Source: Ariolimax columbianus
Lineage: Eukaryota > Mollusca > Gastropoda > Stylommatophora > Arionidae
Assembly (NCBI GenBank): GCA_036924085.1
Contig: JAVGWX010000019.1
Coordinates: 3,374,141-3,438,140 of the forward strand
DNA length: 64,000 nucleotides
Reading direction: 5' to 3'
Below are positions 34,771 to 44,908 of this stretch, in pieces; within the stretch, counting starts at the first letter, position 1, and the number at the start of each line of letters is the position of its first letter. A program made the position numbers and the translations under genes. Below the pieces are notes generated by a model. That model saw nothing but the letters and a program-made list of their open reading frames with translations. It had not been told where the DNA came from and made no database searches.

Positions 34771-35159
34771 TGCGACTGGTCCTTGATAGTACACATGATA
34801 CCACCATTGTGAAGATGCGATACATCCTTGAACATGTACCTATATACTTTAGATATTCTCTCATCCAGAACAAAGTCGACATGAGTAACCGAAGGTGATG
34901 GCCGAGAGCTGTCCATGAACATTGCAGGTGTGAAGGGTCAGGGGTCAAAAAGGGATCTCGGGACGAATGCAAAAAAAAACTAATTTTCAGGTGACCAAGG
35001 TGAAGACTATAAACACGAGTCAATAGTGGATCCTCACTGCAGATACAAAGATAGCCTACCGCAGTGTTAATCACAATCCTGGACAATGAAGGCAGAGAGA
35101 TGTTAACAAGAAAGAGGGCGATGAGAAAAGCAACAGAAAAGTAATACTACTCTAGATAA
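34771..35159. other. Unique stretch with an unrecognised minus-strand frame
   Basis: Minus frames at 34727-35086 and 34737-34922 include SVTHVDFVLDERISKVYRYM. I do not recognise it. It lies between two retrotransposon relics and may be element-derived. Confidence 0.3.
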
Positions 35160-35284
35160 TGGTATCGCATCGCTCCTATAAATGTGTCGCCAGTACGCTC
35201 CTATATGGTAGCGAAACGTGGACAACCTATGCCAAACAAGAGCAGTCTCAATACAGTTCCCATACAGCGACGGAAGAGGAGACT
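35160..35284 (+). pseudogene. Non-LTR RT thumb fragment (second family, R2)
   Basis: The plus strand reads KCVASTLLYGSETWTTYAKQ then EQ. After a frameshift LNTVPIQRRKRR is in another frame. This matches the CV.STLLYGSETWT.Y..QE..LN.FH.RCLRR station that follows the RT domain. It differs from R1, which has CESWTITK at that point. It is cut off on the right exactly where the 37-bp array of C1 copy 4 starts. Confidence 0.7.
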
Positions 35285-35640
35285 TAAACATATTGATCAA
35301 ACAATGTTAGTCAGGGTCAGGTGTACATACTGATCAAACAATGTTAGTCAGGTCCAGGTGTACATGCTGATCAGACAATGTTAGCCAGGTCCAGGTGTAC
35401 ATGCTGACCAGACACTGTTAGTCAGGTCCAGGTGTACATGCTGATCAGACAATGTTAGTCAGGTCCAGGTGTACATACTGATCAGACAATGTTAGTCAGG
35501 TCCATGTGTACATGCTGATCAGCCAATGTTAGTCAGGTCCAGGTGTTCATGCTGATCAGACAATGTTATTCAGGTCCTGGTGTACATACTGACCAAGACA
35601 CCACTTCACGTCAGGGCCAGGTGTACATACTGACAGACCA
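35285..35640 (+). repeat. 37-bp array, 5' part of composite repeat C1 copy 4
   Basis: The unit is CAATGTTAGTCAGGTCCAGG then TGTACATGCTGATCAGA, about 8-9 copies, with outer copies diverged. It is homologous to the 37-bp array at 37308-38170 (read on the minus strand) and the 38-bp array at 38795-39317. Confidence 0.92.
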
Positions 35641-35820
35641 CAGTTAACTTCAAGGCAATTACCCTCGAAACAGGCTGTTTCGCGACAGACTGGCTTACGA
35701 CATGGGAATCGACGTGTTCCCCACAGTAGTGGGCGACACACAGATGAAGCCAAGCAAGAGCCTGGACGATCCCGGTCTACCTGCATCAGTACACTCGACG
35801 TCTAATGAAAGCTATCAGAA
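35641..35820 (+). mobile_element. Composite repeat C1, copy 4 (body, 3' truncated)
   Basis: GAAACAGGCTGTTTCGCGAC, ATGGGAATCGACGTGTTCCC, CAGTAGTGGGCGACACACAG, ATGAAGC, then CTGCATCAGTACACTCGACG. It stops near 35820 before the TTTTCAGAG...AAC tail seen in other copies. Confidence 0.8.
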
Positions 35821-35883
35821 ATGTTGAGCCAAAAGTGTGTACAACTAGTGAGCTACATGAACCAACAATGTCTGCATCCTTTG

Positions 35884-36185
35884 CTGACCTACGTCACCCT
35901 TTGCCAGCCACCCTTCGCTGACCTACGCCACCCTTTGCTGACCTGCGCCGACCTTCGCTGCCCTGCACCACCCTTCGCTGATCCACGCCACCCTTCGCTG
36001 ACCTGCGCCACCCTTCGCCAGCCACCCTTCGCTGACCAACGCCACCCTTCGCTGACCTTCGCCACCCTTCACCAGCCACCTGTCGCTGCCCTGTGCCACC
36101 CTTCTCCAGCCACCCTTCACTGACCTGCGCCACCCTTCGCCAGCCACCCTTCGCTGACTTACGCCACCCTGCGCCACCTTCCCCA
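35884..36185. repeat. GC-rich ~16/20-bp CCACCCTTCGCTGACC array
   Basis: Mixed units CCACCCTTCGCTGACCTACG and CGCCAGCCACCCTTCGCTGA alternate irregularly. Open frames on both strands are array translations. Confidence 0.93.
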
Positions 36186-36194
36186 GTTACGTAT

Positions 36195-36440
36195 CGGCAC
36201 TGAGCTCCTATGGACTCGCTTGGTGTATTGTGAATCGTATTCCGAATACAATTGAACAGCCGATGTAGCTCTTTTGTAACATGATCAATCCATCTCTTTC
36301 TGGGTCTTTCTCTTACTCTGAAGTTTGGCTGTCTTTTGGTATATTCTCATGCGACGAAATGCTGTTAAGGTATGGTTTTTCTAGACGCCATATCATTTTC
36401 TTCTCTGTAAGTCTAAGTGGGTCATGCATGATGCTCTTCC
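36195..36440 (-). pseudogene. Non-LTR retrotransposon C-terminal tail relic (R3)
   Basis: The minus strand reads NFRVRERPRKRWIDHVTKEL, then HRLFNCIRNTIHNTPSES. The G.R.R.RPRKRWID.V..EL motif marks the extreme C terminus of many endonuclease-RT elements. Upstream on the minus strand, DPLRLTEKKMIWRLEKPYLN is in another frame. No RT catalytic motif is present. It lies against the CCACCCTTCGCTGACC array. Confidence 0.65.
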
Positions 36441-36694
36441 CTGTCGCTTTCTGTGGGTCCACATCATCTCTGACGCCTGTCTCGTCTAGTGAACCTCACG
36501 ACTTTTAACAAGTATCCCATATCACTGTTGCAATGTTTCGTGCTTGACTTTTGGTCAGGATCCAAATCTGACCCCGATATTATATAATGGGTATAGAAAA
36601 TGGGGTTGATTGCGTGTCTTTTTCTCAATTGGAACGATTCGATGTATTGCTAACGGTTTTAGTTGGAACATCACCGTATTTCTTCTTGGAATCA

Positions 36695-36957
36695 TTATTT
36701 CTCGCTCTTTCTCTCTCACTGTCTCTCTCACTCTCTCTCACTCTCTTTCTTTCTCTCACTCTCTCTCACTCTCTCTCTCTCACATTCTCTCTCAATCTCT
36801 CTTCCTCTCTCCTTCTACCTCCCTCTGTCTCTCTCTCTCTCTCTCACTCTCTCGCATTCTCTCTCAATCTCTCTCCCTCTCTCCTTCTATCTCCCTCCGT
36901 CTCTCTCTCTCTCGCATTCTCTCTCAATCTCTCTCCCTCTCTCCTTTATCTCCCTCC

Positions 36958-36999
<42 letters not shown>

Positions 37000-37003
37000 A
37001 GCA
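36695..37003. repeat. (CT)n-rich array with ~60-70 bp higher-order period
   Basis: CTCTCTCACTCTCTC tracts enclose a repeated block TCTCAATCTCTCTCCCTCTC then CTTCTATCTCCCTCCGTC, seen three times (about 36790, 36858, 36920). It ends in a pure (CT)n run at 36961-36997. Confidence 0.94.
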
Positions 37004-37307
37004 CAGTCAGTTTTGTTATTGTTGTTGTTATTGTTGTTGCTGCGAATGCCCACAAAAAGTAAGTATACTCTTGGGTGCGCCCTGAAAAGGACAATACGTG
37101 ACGGGTTGCAGTAGCTTTCTTCCCATCTCGAGCGTGCTGATGAAGGTGGACTGGTGTCCTCCAGACGGTTGTGCTATTATTTGCTTCATCTACGTGTCGC
37201 TCACTACTAAGGGTGTCTCGCCGATCCCCCACCTCGTTAGCCAGGCTGCCATGAAAACAGCCCGTTTCCAGGAAGGGCTACGAGGAAGCCAAGGTGGGGG
37301 TTTTGGC
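37004..37307 (-). mobile_element. Composite repeat C1, copy 5 (minus, best preserved)
   Basis: Plus-strand order: tail TTGTTATTGTTGTTGTTATT, then GAATGCCCACAAAAAG, GAAAAGGACAATACGTGACG, GTTGCAGTAGCTTTC, GAGCGTGCTGATGAAGGTGG, TGTCCTCCAGACGGTTGTGC, CTACGTGTCGCTCACTACTA, CACCTCGTTAGCCAGGCTGC and AAAACAGCCCGTTTCCAGG. It is followed without a gap by the 37-bp array, so array, body and tail are all present. Confidence 0.88.
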
Positions 37308-38170
37308 CAGTATGTTTTCCTGACCCTGACTAACATGTCTGACCAGTATGGTGTGTCTGACCCTGACTAACATGTCTGACCAGTATGGTGTGTCTGACCC
37401 TGACTAACATGTCTGACCAGTATGGTGTGTCTGACCCTGACTAACATGTCTGACCAGTATGGTGTGTCTGACCCTGACTAACATGTCTGACCAGTATGGT
37501 GTGTCTGACCCTGACTAACATGTCTGACCAGTATGGTGTGTCTGACCCTGACTAACATGTCTGACCAGTATGGTGTGTCTGACCCTGACTAACATGTCTG
37601 ACCAGTATGGTGTGCCTGACCCTGACTAACATGTCTGACCAGTATGGTGTGTCTGACCCTGACTAACATGTCTGACCAGTATGTTTTCCTGACCCTGACT
37701 AACATGTCTGACCAGTATGGTGTGTCTGACCCTGACTAACATGTCTGACCAGTATGGTGTGCCTGACCCTGACTAACATGTCTGACCAGTATGTTTTCCT
37801 GACCCTGACTAACATGTCTGACCAGTATGGTGTGTCTGACCCTGACTAACATGTCTGACCAGTATGGTGTGCCTGACCCTGACTAACATGTCTGACCAGT
37901 ATGGTGTGTCTGACCCTGACTAACATGTCTGACCAGTATGGTGTGCCTGACCCTGACTAACATGTCTGACCAGTATGTTTTCCTGACCCTGACTAACATG
38001 TCTGACCAGTATGGTGTGTCTGACCCTGACTAACATGTCTGACCAGTATGGTGTGCCTGACCCTGACTAACATGTCTGACCAGTATGTTTTCCTGACCCT
38101 GACTAACATGTCTGACCAGTATGGTGTGTCTGACCCTGACTAACATGTCTGACCAGTATGGTGTGTCTGA
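37308..38170 (-). repeat. 37-bp array, 5' part of composite repeat C1 copy 5
   Basis: The plus-strand unit is CTGACCAGTATGGTGTGTCT then GACCCTGACTAACATGT, about 23 near-identical copies. A GTTTTCC variant replaces GGTGTGTC at 37311, 37680, 37790, 37975 and 38086, i.e. intervals of about 10, 3, 5 and 3 units. Confidence 0.97.
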
Positions 38171-38239
38171 TCAGATGTTAGTCTTTCTTCTCATACACAT
38201 ACATAAACCGCACATACACGCACATGCTCACCGACACAA

Positions 38240-38300
38240 ACAAATACACACACACACACACACAAGCATACATACATACACCTACGTACATATAAAACAC
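38240..38300. repeat. (CA)n-rich microsatellite
   Basis: There is an ACACACACACACACACAA run flanked by CATACATACA. Confidence 0.93.
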
Positions 38301-38794
38301 ACAAATCGTATATAAATATATGCAACCATCATGAGCCGTATCATCTGGTGTAAGCCATCGCCTATATCCCAATAACATTCTGTGTCGCATGTATTGTAAT
38401 CATTTCTACCGTTGACTGGCTTATATGATTTGGTGTTAATCTGTCCTCATCTTCCCTTTGTGTATTATTGTGACACATTTCTCCCGGATTTATAGTGTGC
38501 CTTAACCCTGCTCGTCTTCGATTCAGCCCAATAAGGGGGATACGTCATTGCCTGGTCCGAAATGATGTCCCTTCGCCCATGGACACCTTCAGCCCACCCT
38601 TAAGTGTATGCACTGCTGATCGTCGGGTTCTTCTAGATGACGAAGCTGGGTCGTTAAAACACGATCGATCTATTTTGGTATTGCCTTTGATCAAACTTTG
38701 TTGCTAATAATGTGCTACACGTCTAAGGCCAGCATCAAGTCATTTCGCCACCAATAGTGGAAGGGGAGGGGAGAGCAGGGGACATATCTTGTCA
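38301..38794. other. Unique stretch
   Basis: A 70-codon plus frame at 38495-38707 is unrecognised. Confidence 0.4.
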
Positions 38795-39317
38795 GGTAAA
38801 ACATAGTCATCGGACAATGTTAGAGTCAAGTAAAACATAGTCATCGGTCAGTGTTAGTCAGGGTCAGATAAAACATAGTCATCGGACAATGTTAGTCAGG
38901 GTCAGGTAAAACATAGTCATCGGACAATGTTATTCAGGGTCAGGTAAAACATAATGATTGGTCAATGTTAGTCAGGGTCAGGTAAAACTTTTTGATCGAA
39001 GAATGTTAGTCAGGGTCAGGTAAAACATACTGCATTCTTATCGGACAATGTTAGACAGGGTGAGGTAAAACTTACAGATCGAAGAATGTTAGTCAGGGTG
39101 AGGTAAAACTTACAGATCGAAGAATGTTATTCAGGGTGAGATAAAACTTACAGATCGAAGAATGTTAGTCAGGGTGAGATAAAACTTACAGATCGAAGAA
39201 TGTTAGTCAGGGTGAGATAAAACTTACAGATCGAAGAATGTTAGTCAGGGTGAGATAAAACTTACAGATCGAAGAATGTTAGTCAGGGTGAGATAAAACT
39301 TACAGATCGAAGAATGT
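38795..39317 (+). repeat. 38-bp array related to C1 repeats
   Basis: The left unit is CAATGTTAGTCAGGGTCAGG then TAAAACATAGTCATCGGA. The right unit is GAATGTTAGTCAGGGTGAGA then TAAAACTTACAGATCGAA, the latter homogenised over six or seven copies. It has the same TGTTAGTCAGGGT core as the C1 arrays, but no C1 body follows on the right. Confidence 0.95.
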
Positions 39318-39837
39318 AGCCAACATGTCCGAGAGATGGTGATCTAGGCAGACTCTTGCTCCAGTGTAACTGTGTGGTTGTGTAGCTGTGTATCTGTTCA
39401 ATTAGTTGTATCAATGTGCTTGGAACTCCACTGGTTTTCAGACATTCCACCAGGAAGATCTTTCCTGTCCCAAGTGGTCTACTTAGGTATTCGTGAATGG
39501 CATGTGCAAGACTAGCACCACTGTCTCACGGAGAGCATGTCGAAAGATGCTACTAACTGTGTGACATGGTATACCACTGGTCATAGTTAGATGACAAGGA
39601 TGGCACCTAACAGGCTGCGAGTCTATTTTCTTCTCGTGATTGGGCCTATTAAGATGGCACATGCCCCAAAACGCAGCGGAGTAATACGCTGCTTGAACCA
39701 ACCTCGATAAGCAGGAGATGGTCCTTCTCGTTACACCCAGCATACGCAAGAGCGGAGACTATCACACACAACGACATCCGCGATTGGACAACAAGATCAT
39801 TCCAAAGAGTCAACGCACGCGAAAAGGACGTGGTGGT
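39318..39837. other. Unique stretch, unrecognised frames
   Basis: Two minus frames (88 codons at 39483-39749; 76 codons at 39649-39879) overlap. Neither has a domain I can name. Confidence 0.35.
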
Positions 39838-39920
39838 TGAATTCCAGGTGGAGCTCCATGAATTCCAGGTGTATCCCAATAACTTCCAGGTGCATCTCCA
39901 TGAATTCTAGGTGTACCTCA
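39838..39920. repeat. ~21-bp GAATTCCAGGTG repeat, 4 copies
   Basis: GAATTCCAGGTG followed by GAGCTCCAT, TATCCCAAT, CATCTCCAT or TACCTCAAT. Confidence 0.9.
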
Positions 39921-40223
39921 ATGATTAGACGAAGATCAAGGATATCATCGATGGAGGAATGGCATTAATTAAAGACAGATTGTTGTGATTGTTGATTCCT
40001 TGTGGCCAGTGGTTAGCTGTGTCAGAGACGTAGTGGACAAAGTCGTGTCCGTTAACAGACATTTATGTGATAGGTCTGGAGTAGCTGTATTTAGAGCGAG
40101 ATCCATTCCCTACGTACTGGGAGAGGATGCTTCTGTGCCTCCGCACTGCAGGAACCTGTCCAGTGGACCAAGCTGTTGTGCCACTATCGTCTGCCCACAC
40201 TCCACATTCTAAGAAACCTTCAT

Positions 40224-41078
40224 TATAAATCATCCACACATTCTACACACTCGACACACTCCACCCACTCCCCATTTCCCACACTCCACCCACTCCACAC
40301 ACTCAACCCACTCAACCCACTCCACATACTCAACCCACTCCACAAACTCCACACACTCTACGCATCCCACACACTCCACCCGCTCCACACACTCAACCCA
40401 CTCCACATACTCCACACACTCTACCCATTCCACACACTCTACCCATTCCACACACTTTACCCATTCCACACACTCCACCCACTCCACAAACTCTACCCAT
40501 TCCACACACTCCACACACTCTACCCATTCCACACACTCCACACACTCTACCCATCCCCCACACTCTACCCATTCCACACACTCTACCCATTCCACACACT
40601 CTACCCATTCCACACACTCCACCCACTCCACACACTCTACCCATTCCACATACTCTACCCATTCCACACACTCCACACACTCCACACACTCCACCCATTC
40701 CACACACTCCACCCAATCCACACACTCCACCCACTCCACACACTGTATCCATTCCACACACTCCACCCACTCCACACACTCTACACATTCCACACACTCT
40801 ACCCATTCCACCCACTCCACACACTCTACCCATTCCACACACTCCACCCATTCCACACACTCCACCCACTCCACACACTTTACCCATTCCACCCACTCCA
40901 CACACTCCACCCATTCCACACACTCTACCCATTCCACACACTCTACCCATTCCACACACTCCACCCACTTCGCATACTTCACATACTCCACACATACCAC
41001 CCACTCCACATACTCCTCATACTCCACATACTCCACATACTCCACACATTCCACACACTCCACATCTCCATATTTTAT
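40224..41078. repeat. CCACACACT-based 9/18-bp array, 0.85 kb
   Basis: 18-bp units TCCACACACTCTACCCAT and TCCACACACTCCACCCAC are mixed. The period is divisible by three and lacks stops, so frames of 307 (plus) and 277 (minus) codons are open; both are artefacts. Confidence 0.96.
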
Positions 41079-41559
41079 ATTAATTTATCGGAAGCCTAAT
41101 ATTTGAATGCTATCCATGATCGCCTTCCATTATTGTTTTTATTTGTTCACTTTCTTCCACATATTATCGGCTCTCTCTTGCCTCAAGTCCCTCCTTTTCA
41201 AGATTGTCTTTTCTTCCAATGATGTATAGTTCTGGGCCTTATTATGGCGCCTCAGCCAAATTTTATGGCCATGCTCAAAAGACAAGCCATAACCACACGA
41301 CAGCGCACAAACACACATGCATGCAAACATTTTTGAGCGCCAGAGCCAAAAACAGCCCCGTTTTATTTCAAGCAGAAAATATCGTGACGGTTGCACTGGC
41401 TCTGAGCAATGGAGCGCCACACAATCAAAAGATATTGAACGCACTTAATAAAATTGCCCTATTGGAGAAGTACAAGCTGGATTTCCTGTATGTCCGCACG
41501 CGCCTCAGGTGTATAAACACGGCCGTATTATGGCTACTGGCGTATCGCATGTGAGCCTA
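41079..41559. other. Unique stretch with two opposing 100-116 codon frames
   Basis: The plus frame 41204-41554 and the minus frame 41139-41444 overlap. Neither is recognised. Confidence 0.35.
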
Positions 41560-42180
41560 TGGCAGAGACTAGGTCTGTTTGTGAGGCTAGGGCAAGTCTG
41601 GGAGACTTGGGTAAGGTCTAGGTCTGTGAGGCTAGGGTAATGTCTAGGTCTGTGAGGCTAGGGTAATGTCTAGGTCTGTGAGTGAGGCTAGGGTAAGGTC
41701 TAGGTCTGTGAGTGAGGCTAGGGTAAGATCTAGGTCTGTGAGTGAGGCTAGGGTAAGGTCTAGGTCTGTGAGTGAGGCTAGGGTAAGATCTAGGTCTGTG
41801 AGTGAGGCTAGGGTAAGATCTAGGTCTGTGAGTGAAGCTAGGGCAAGTCTGGGAGACTTGGGTAAGGTCTAGGTCTGTGAGGCTAGGGTAATGTCTAGGT
41901 CTGTGAGGCTAGGGTAATGTCTAGGTCTGTGAGTGAGGCTAGGGTAAGGTCTAGGTCTGTGAGTGAGGCTAGGGTAAGGTCTAGGCCTGTGAGTGAGGCT
42001 AGGGTAAGGTCTAGGCCTGTGAGTGAGGCTAGGGTAAGGTCTAGGCCTGTGAGTGAGGCTAGGGTAAGGTCTAGGCCTGTGAGTGAGGCTAGGGTAAGGT
42101 CTAGGTCTGTGAGTGAGGCTAGGGTAAGGTCTGGTCTAGATCTGTCTGTTAGGGTAAGGTTTGGTATAGGTCTCTCTGTT
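41560..42180. repeat. 30-bp minisatellite with ~245-bp internal duplication
   Basis: The unit is CTAGGTCTGTGAGTGAGGCT then AGGGTAAGGT. The block GCAAGTCTGGGAGACTTGGG..., followed by two shortened units with AATGTCTAGG, occurs at about 41595-41690 and again at 41840-41935. The right-hand part carries CTAGGCCTGTGAG variants in four adjacent units. Confidence 0.96.
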
Positions 42181-42359
42181 AGACTAGAGTATGCTCTGGG
42201 TACGTTTGTGGGGAGCCAAGTCAATGTTTAGGTCTGTCTATCACGATTAGGTAACGTCTAGTTGTGTCTGTAGGGTTATAGCAAGTTCTAGGATGTGTCT
42301 GTCTGTGCGGCGAGGGTAAAGTATAGTTCTGTCTGTGAGACTTGGGTCAGGTCTTATCT

Positions 42360-42500
42360 CATATTCTTTTTTCTCTTTCTACGTTTTCTTCTTCTTCTTC
42401 TTTTTCCTCTTCTTCTTCTTGTTGTTCTTCTTCTTCTTCTTATTATTATTATTATTTTTCTTCTTTTTCTGTTATCTTTTTTGGTTTCTTTGTCCTAGTC
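42360..42500. repeat. TTC-rich microsatellite with (TTA)n
   Basis: TTCTTCTTCTTC tracts and TTATTATTATTATT. It lies at the 3' side of the RNase H relic at 42535-42690, in the position where (GAA)n tails are found for the other RNase H relics. Confidence 0.93.
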
Positions 42501-42534
42501 TCTTCATTCCATCTTCATTTGTCGGGTTACGCGT

Positions 42535-42690
42535 GGCTTTGCTTTTCTTTTTATAACTCTGAGGAGGGTGCGTCTGTGCGCTGTCTTCCAACTTTTGCTA
42601 GCCCATCTGCCTTCTCGCTACAAATGATCTCACAGTGGGTCTGACCCCACTGTAGAACTAGATCCATGTTTGGGAACATCAACCTCATGT
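42535..42690 (-). pseudogene. Retrotransposon RNase H C-terminal relic
   Basis: The minus strand reads MFPNMDLVLQWGQTHCEIIC then SEKADGLAKVGRQRTDAPSS and a stop. This is the LQW.PSHC.I.GNEKAD.LAK.G station around the last catalytic Asp of RNase H in non-LTR elements. SEKADGLAKVG differs from NEEADKLAKEG at 44470, so it is probably a separate family. The rest of the domain is not visible. Confidence 0.65.
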
Positions 42691-42819
42691 TGTATTGTAT
42701 TTCCCATGGCAGCAATCCGCCTGATGATGTGTCGTAGGCTTGTGACAGTGATAACCTGAGGGGGTCTTAGGCTTTGTAAGGGGAAGCAATCATCTGTCCG
42801 CTCCACTGGGAAGCTTCGT

Positions 42820-43595
42820 GTAGCTGGTTATAGGCCTGCGTGTCTGGTTATAGGTCAGCGTGTCTGGTTATAGGTCTGCGTGTCTAGTTATAGGCCTACG
42901 TGTCTGGTTATAGGTTAGCGTGCCTGGTTATAGGTCGGCGTGTCTGGTTATAGACCTACGTGTCTGGTTATAGGTCAGTGTGTCTGGTTATAGGTCAGCG
43001 TGTCTGGTTATAGGTCTGCGTGTCTGGTTATAGGCCTACGTGTCTGGTTATAGGTTAGCGTGTCTGGTTATAGGTCTGCGTGTCTGGTTATAGGCCTACG
43101 TGTCTGGTTATAGGTCAGCGTGTCTGGTTATAGGCCAGCGTGTATGGATATAGATCAGCGTGTCTGGTTATCGGCCAGCGTGTCTGGTTATCGGCCAGCG
43201 TGTCTGGTCATATTCCACCATGCATCTGGTCATATTCTACCATGCATCTGGTGATATTCCACCATGTATCTGGTCATATTCTACCATGCATCTGGTCATA
43301 TTCCACAATGCATCTGGTCATATTCCACAATGCATCTGGTCATATTCCACCATGATTCTGGTTATAAGCCACCGTGTCTGGATATAGGACACGTTGTACC
43401 TGACTATAGTTCACCACATATCTAGCCATAGTCCACCATGTATGTAGCCATAGTCCACCATGTATGTAGCCATAGTCCTCCATGTATGTAGCCATAGTTC
43501 ACCACATATCTAGCCATAGTCCACCATGTATGTAGCCATAGTCCTCCATATATGTAGCCATAGTCCTCCATGTATCCGGCCATAGTCCATCAAAA
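42820..43595. repeat. 20-22 bp minisatellite series in three blocks
   Basis: Block 1 (42820-43205): TGTCTGGTTATAGGTCAGCG, about 19 copies. Block 2 (43205-43375): CATCTGGTCATATTCCACCA(TG). Block 3 (43385-43590): ATGTAGCCATAGTCCACCAT(GT). The common skeleton (TGG/AGCC)-CATA/TATA-(G/T)TCCACC suggests serial divergence and re-amplification. Confidence 0.94.
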
Positions 43596-43937
43596 ATCGA
43601 ATACTTCTAAAAATGCTTGTTTCCGAGCACGCACAGTTACTCTCCTACCTGGTCCAACAATGTATGTGCCTTCTAAGAGTTATGGTATTTGTAGAAACAA
43701 ATTCTACCTGGTGAACTAGAAGGCTGAGATGTTCACGTCAACATGTCTGTAAGAACATTTGGCGTCCCGAAAGATATTATGTCTGCTGTTGCATTCTGAT
43801 TCAAGCAGCCAGTTCAATGAACATCCCGGTGCAACAAGAAAAATACGCAACTTTCAAGTGGCAAGCATAAACACGACGAACTAAATCTATGTAGGAGAAA
43901 CGTTAAGTGAAGGTTTGCACAGCAAGGACCTGACAGG
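43596..43937. other. Unique stretch
   Basis: Nothing is recognised. Confidence 0.4.
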
Positions 43938-44023
43938 AGATGAGAGAGAAACTAGTAAGAGATGAGAGAGAAATGGGTAGGAGATGAGAGAGAACTGGTA
44001 CAAGAGGAGGCAGAAACTGGTAC
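43938..44023. repeat. ~21-bp AGAGATGAGAGAGAACTGGT array, left part
   Basis: It has the same units as 45302-45600; the array is split by the retrotransposon at 44024-45301. Its last 13 bases, CAGAAACTGGTAC, are the left target-site duplication. Confidence 0.93.
44011..44023. repeat. 13-bp target-site duplication, left copy
   Basis: CAGAAACTGGTAC is identical to 45302-45314. Because the target is a tandem array containing GAGAAACTGGTAC units, the match is partly expected, but both copies share the rarer C at the first position. Confidence 0.75.
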
Positions 44024-44046
44024 TTCTTCTTCTTCATCGTACGCAG

Positions 44047-44856
44047 TCAGACAGTAACCATTATTTTTTCGAAAAAGGCAGCGGTCATCCTGAGGCTGTC
44101 GACACTGCCATAGAGCTTGTATAGTGTTGCCACTGGTGATGGCCACATCTGCTCTCTCTGATCCTCGTATGTCGGGCAGTTTTGCAGCAAATGCTCAGTG
44201 GTCAGTTTCCCGGTACCACATGGGCATTCGTCGGTGCCACCTATTTTCAATTTGTTGAATAGGTGGTACCTCAGTCTATTGTGGCCAGTGCGAAGTCTGA
44301 AGACCCCGACCTGCTCTCTTCTGTTCAACTGGTAATAGGCATCGTTTTTGGTGCAGCCAGTATGTTCGGTTTCCCATTTGGTCATGTATCTAGCTCTAAT
44401 AAACCGTTTTGACTCTTCGTATGTCATACTAGTATCTGGTTGTGGTAGTTTTGCACCTTCTTTTGCCAGTTTGTCTGCCTCCTCGTTGCCTTGGATGTTA
44501 CAGTGAGATGGAACCCACTGCACCACTACCCTTTTTGGTGCGGACTGCTGGAATAGTTGACAGAGCACTGCTCTTAAATCATTAAGTTCAGTATTTTTCT
44601 GGCTTTTTAGTGCTGTGACTACGACCAGAGCATATGTAAGCAGGACTATATGGCTTTCATTCTTTTTACCTGTCACCATTTCTTCCACTCCCGCCCTCAG
44701 TGCCTCTGCCTCCGCTCTGAAATTGCTTGTGTATTTTCCAGTAGCGAATGACAGTGTTATTTTTCTGCCATTTGGTAGGTTCAGGAATGCTCCTGTCCCT
44801 CCGTACTGTGTTGTGTTTGTTACAGAACCGTCGGTGTATGCATGGGTCCAGTCCAT
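44047..44856 (-). pseudogene. RNase H domain and zinc-binding C terminus of family H retrotransposon
   Basis: 269 codons. RNase H stations: YTDGS with Asp9, FRAEAEAL with Glu49, then LLTYALVVVTAL where the third catalytic Asp should be but Tyr75 is found (TAT at minus 44634-44632, one base from GAT), and WVPSHCNIQGNEEADKLAKE with His118 and Asp128. The C-terminal part has TGHNRLRYHLFNKLKIGGTD and a possible zinc site Cys211, Cys213, His222, Cys227. In the intact element RNase H would remove the RNA strand during reverse transcription; with Asp75 lost this copy should be inactive. The ATG is internal to the original polyprotein: the same frame continues upstream to about 44930, where a frameshift occurs. 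Confidence 0.9.
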
Positions 44857-44908
44857 GCTTGGGTAGTTTTCCGTTATGTAACTCAGGGTAGTATCTCTTA
44901 TTTCTTTT

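Noticed and set aside
40176..41099. 307-codon HTLYPF-repeat protein
   Set aside because: It is open on both strands with an 18-bp period; a low-complexity array translation.
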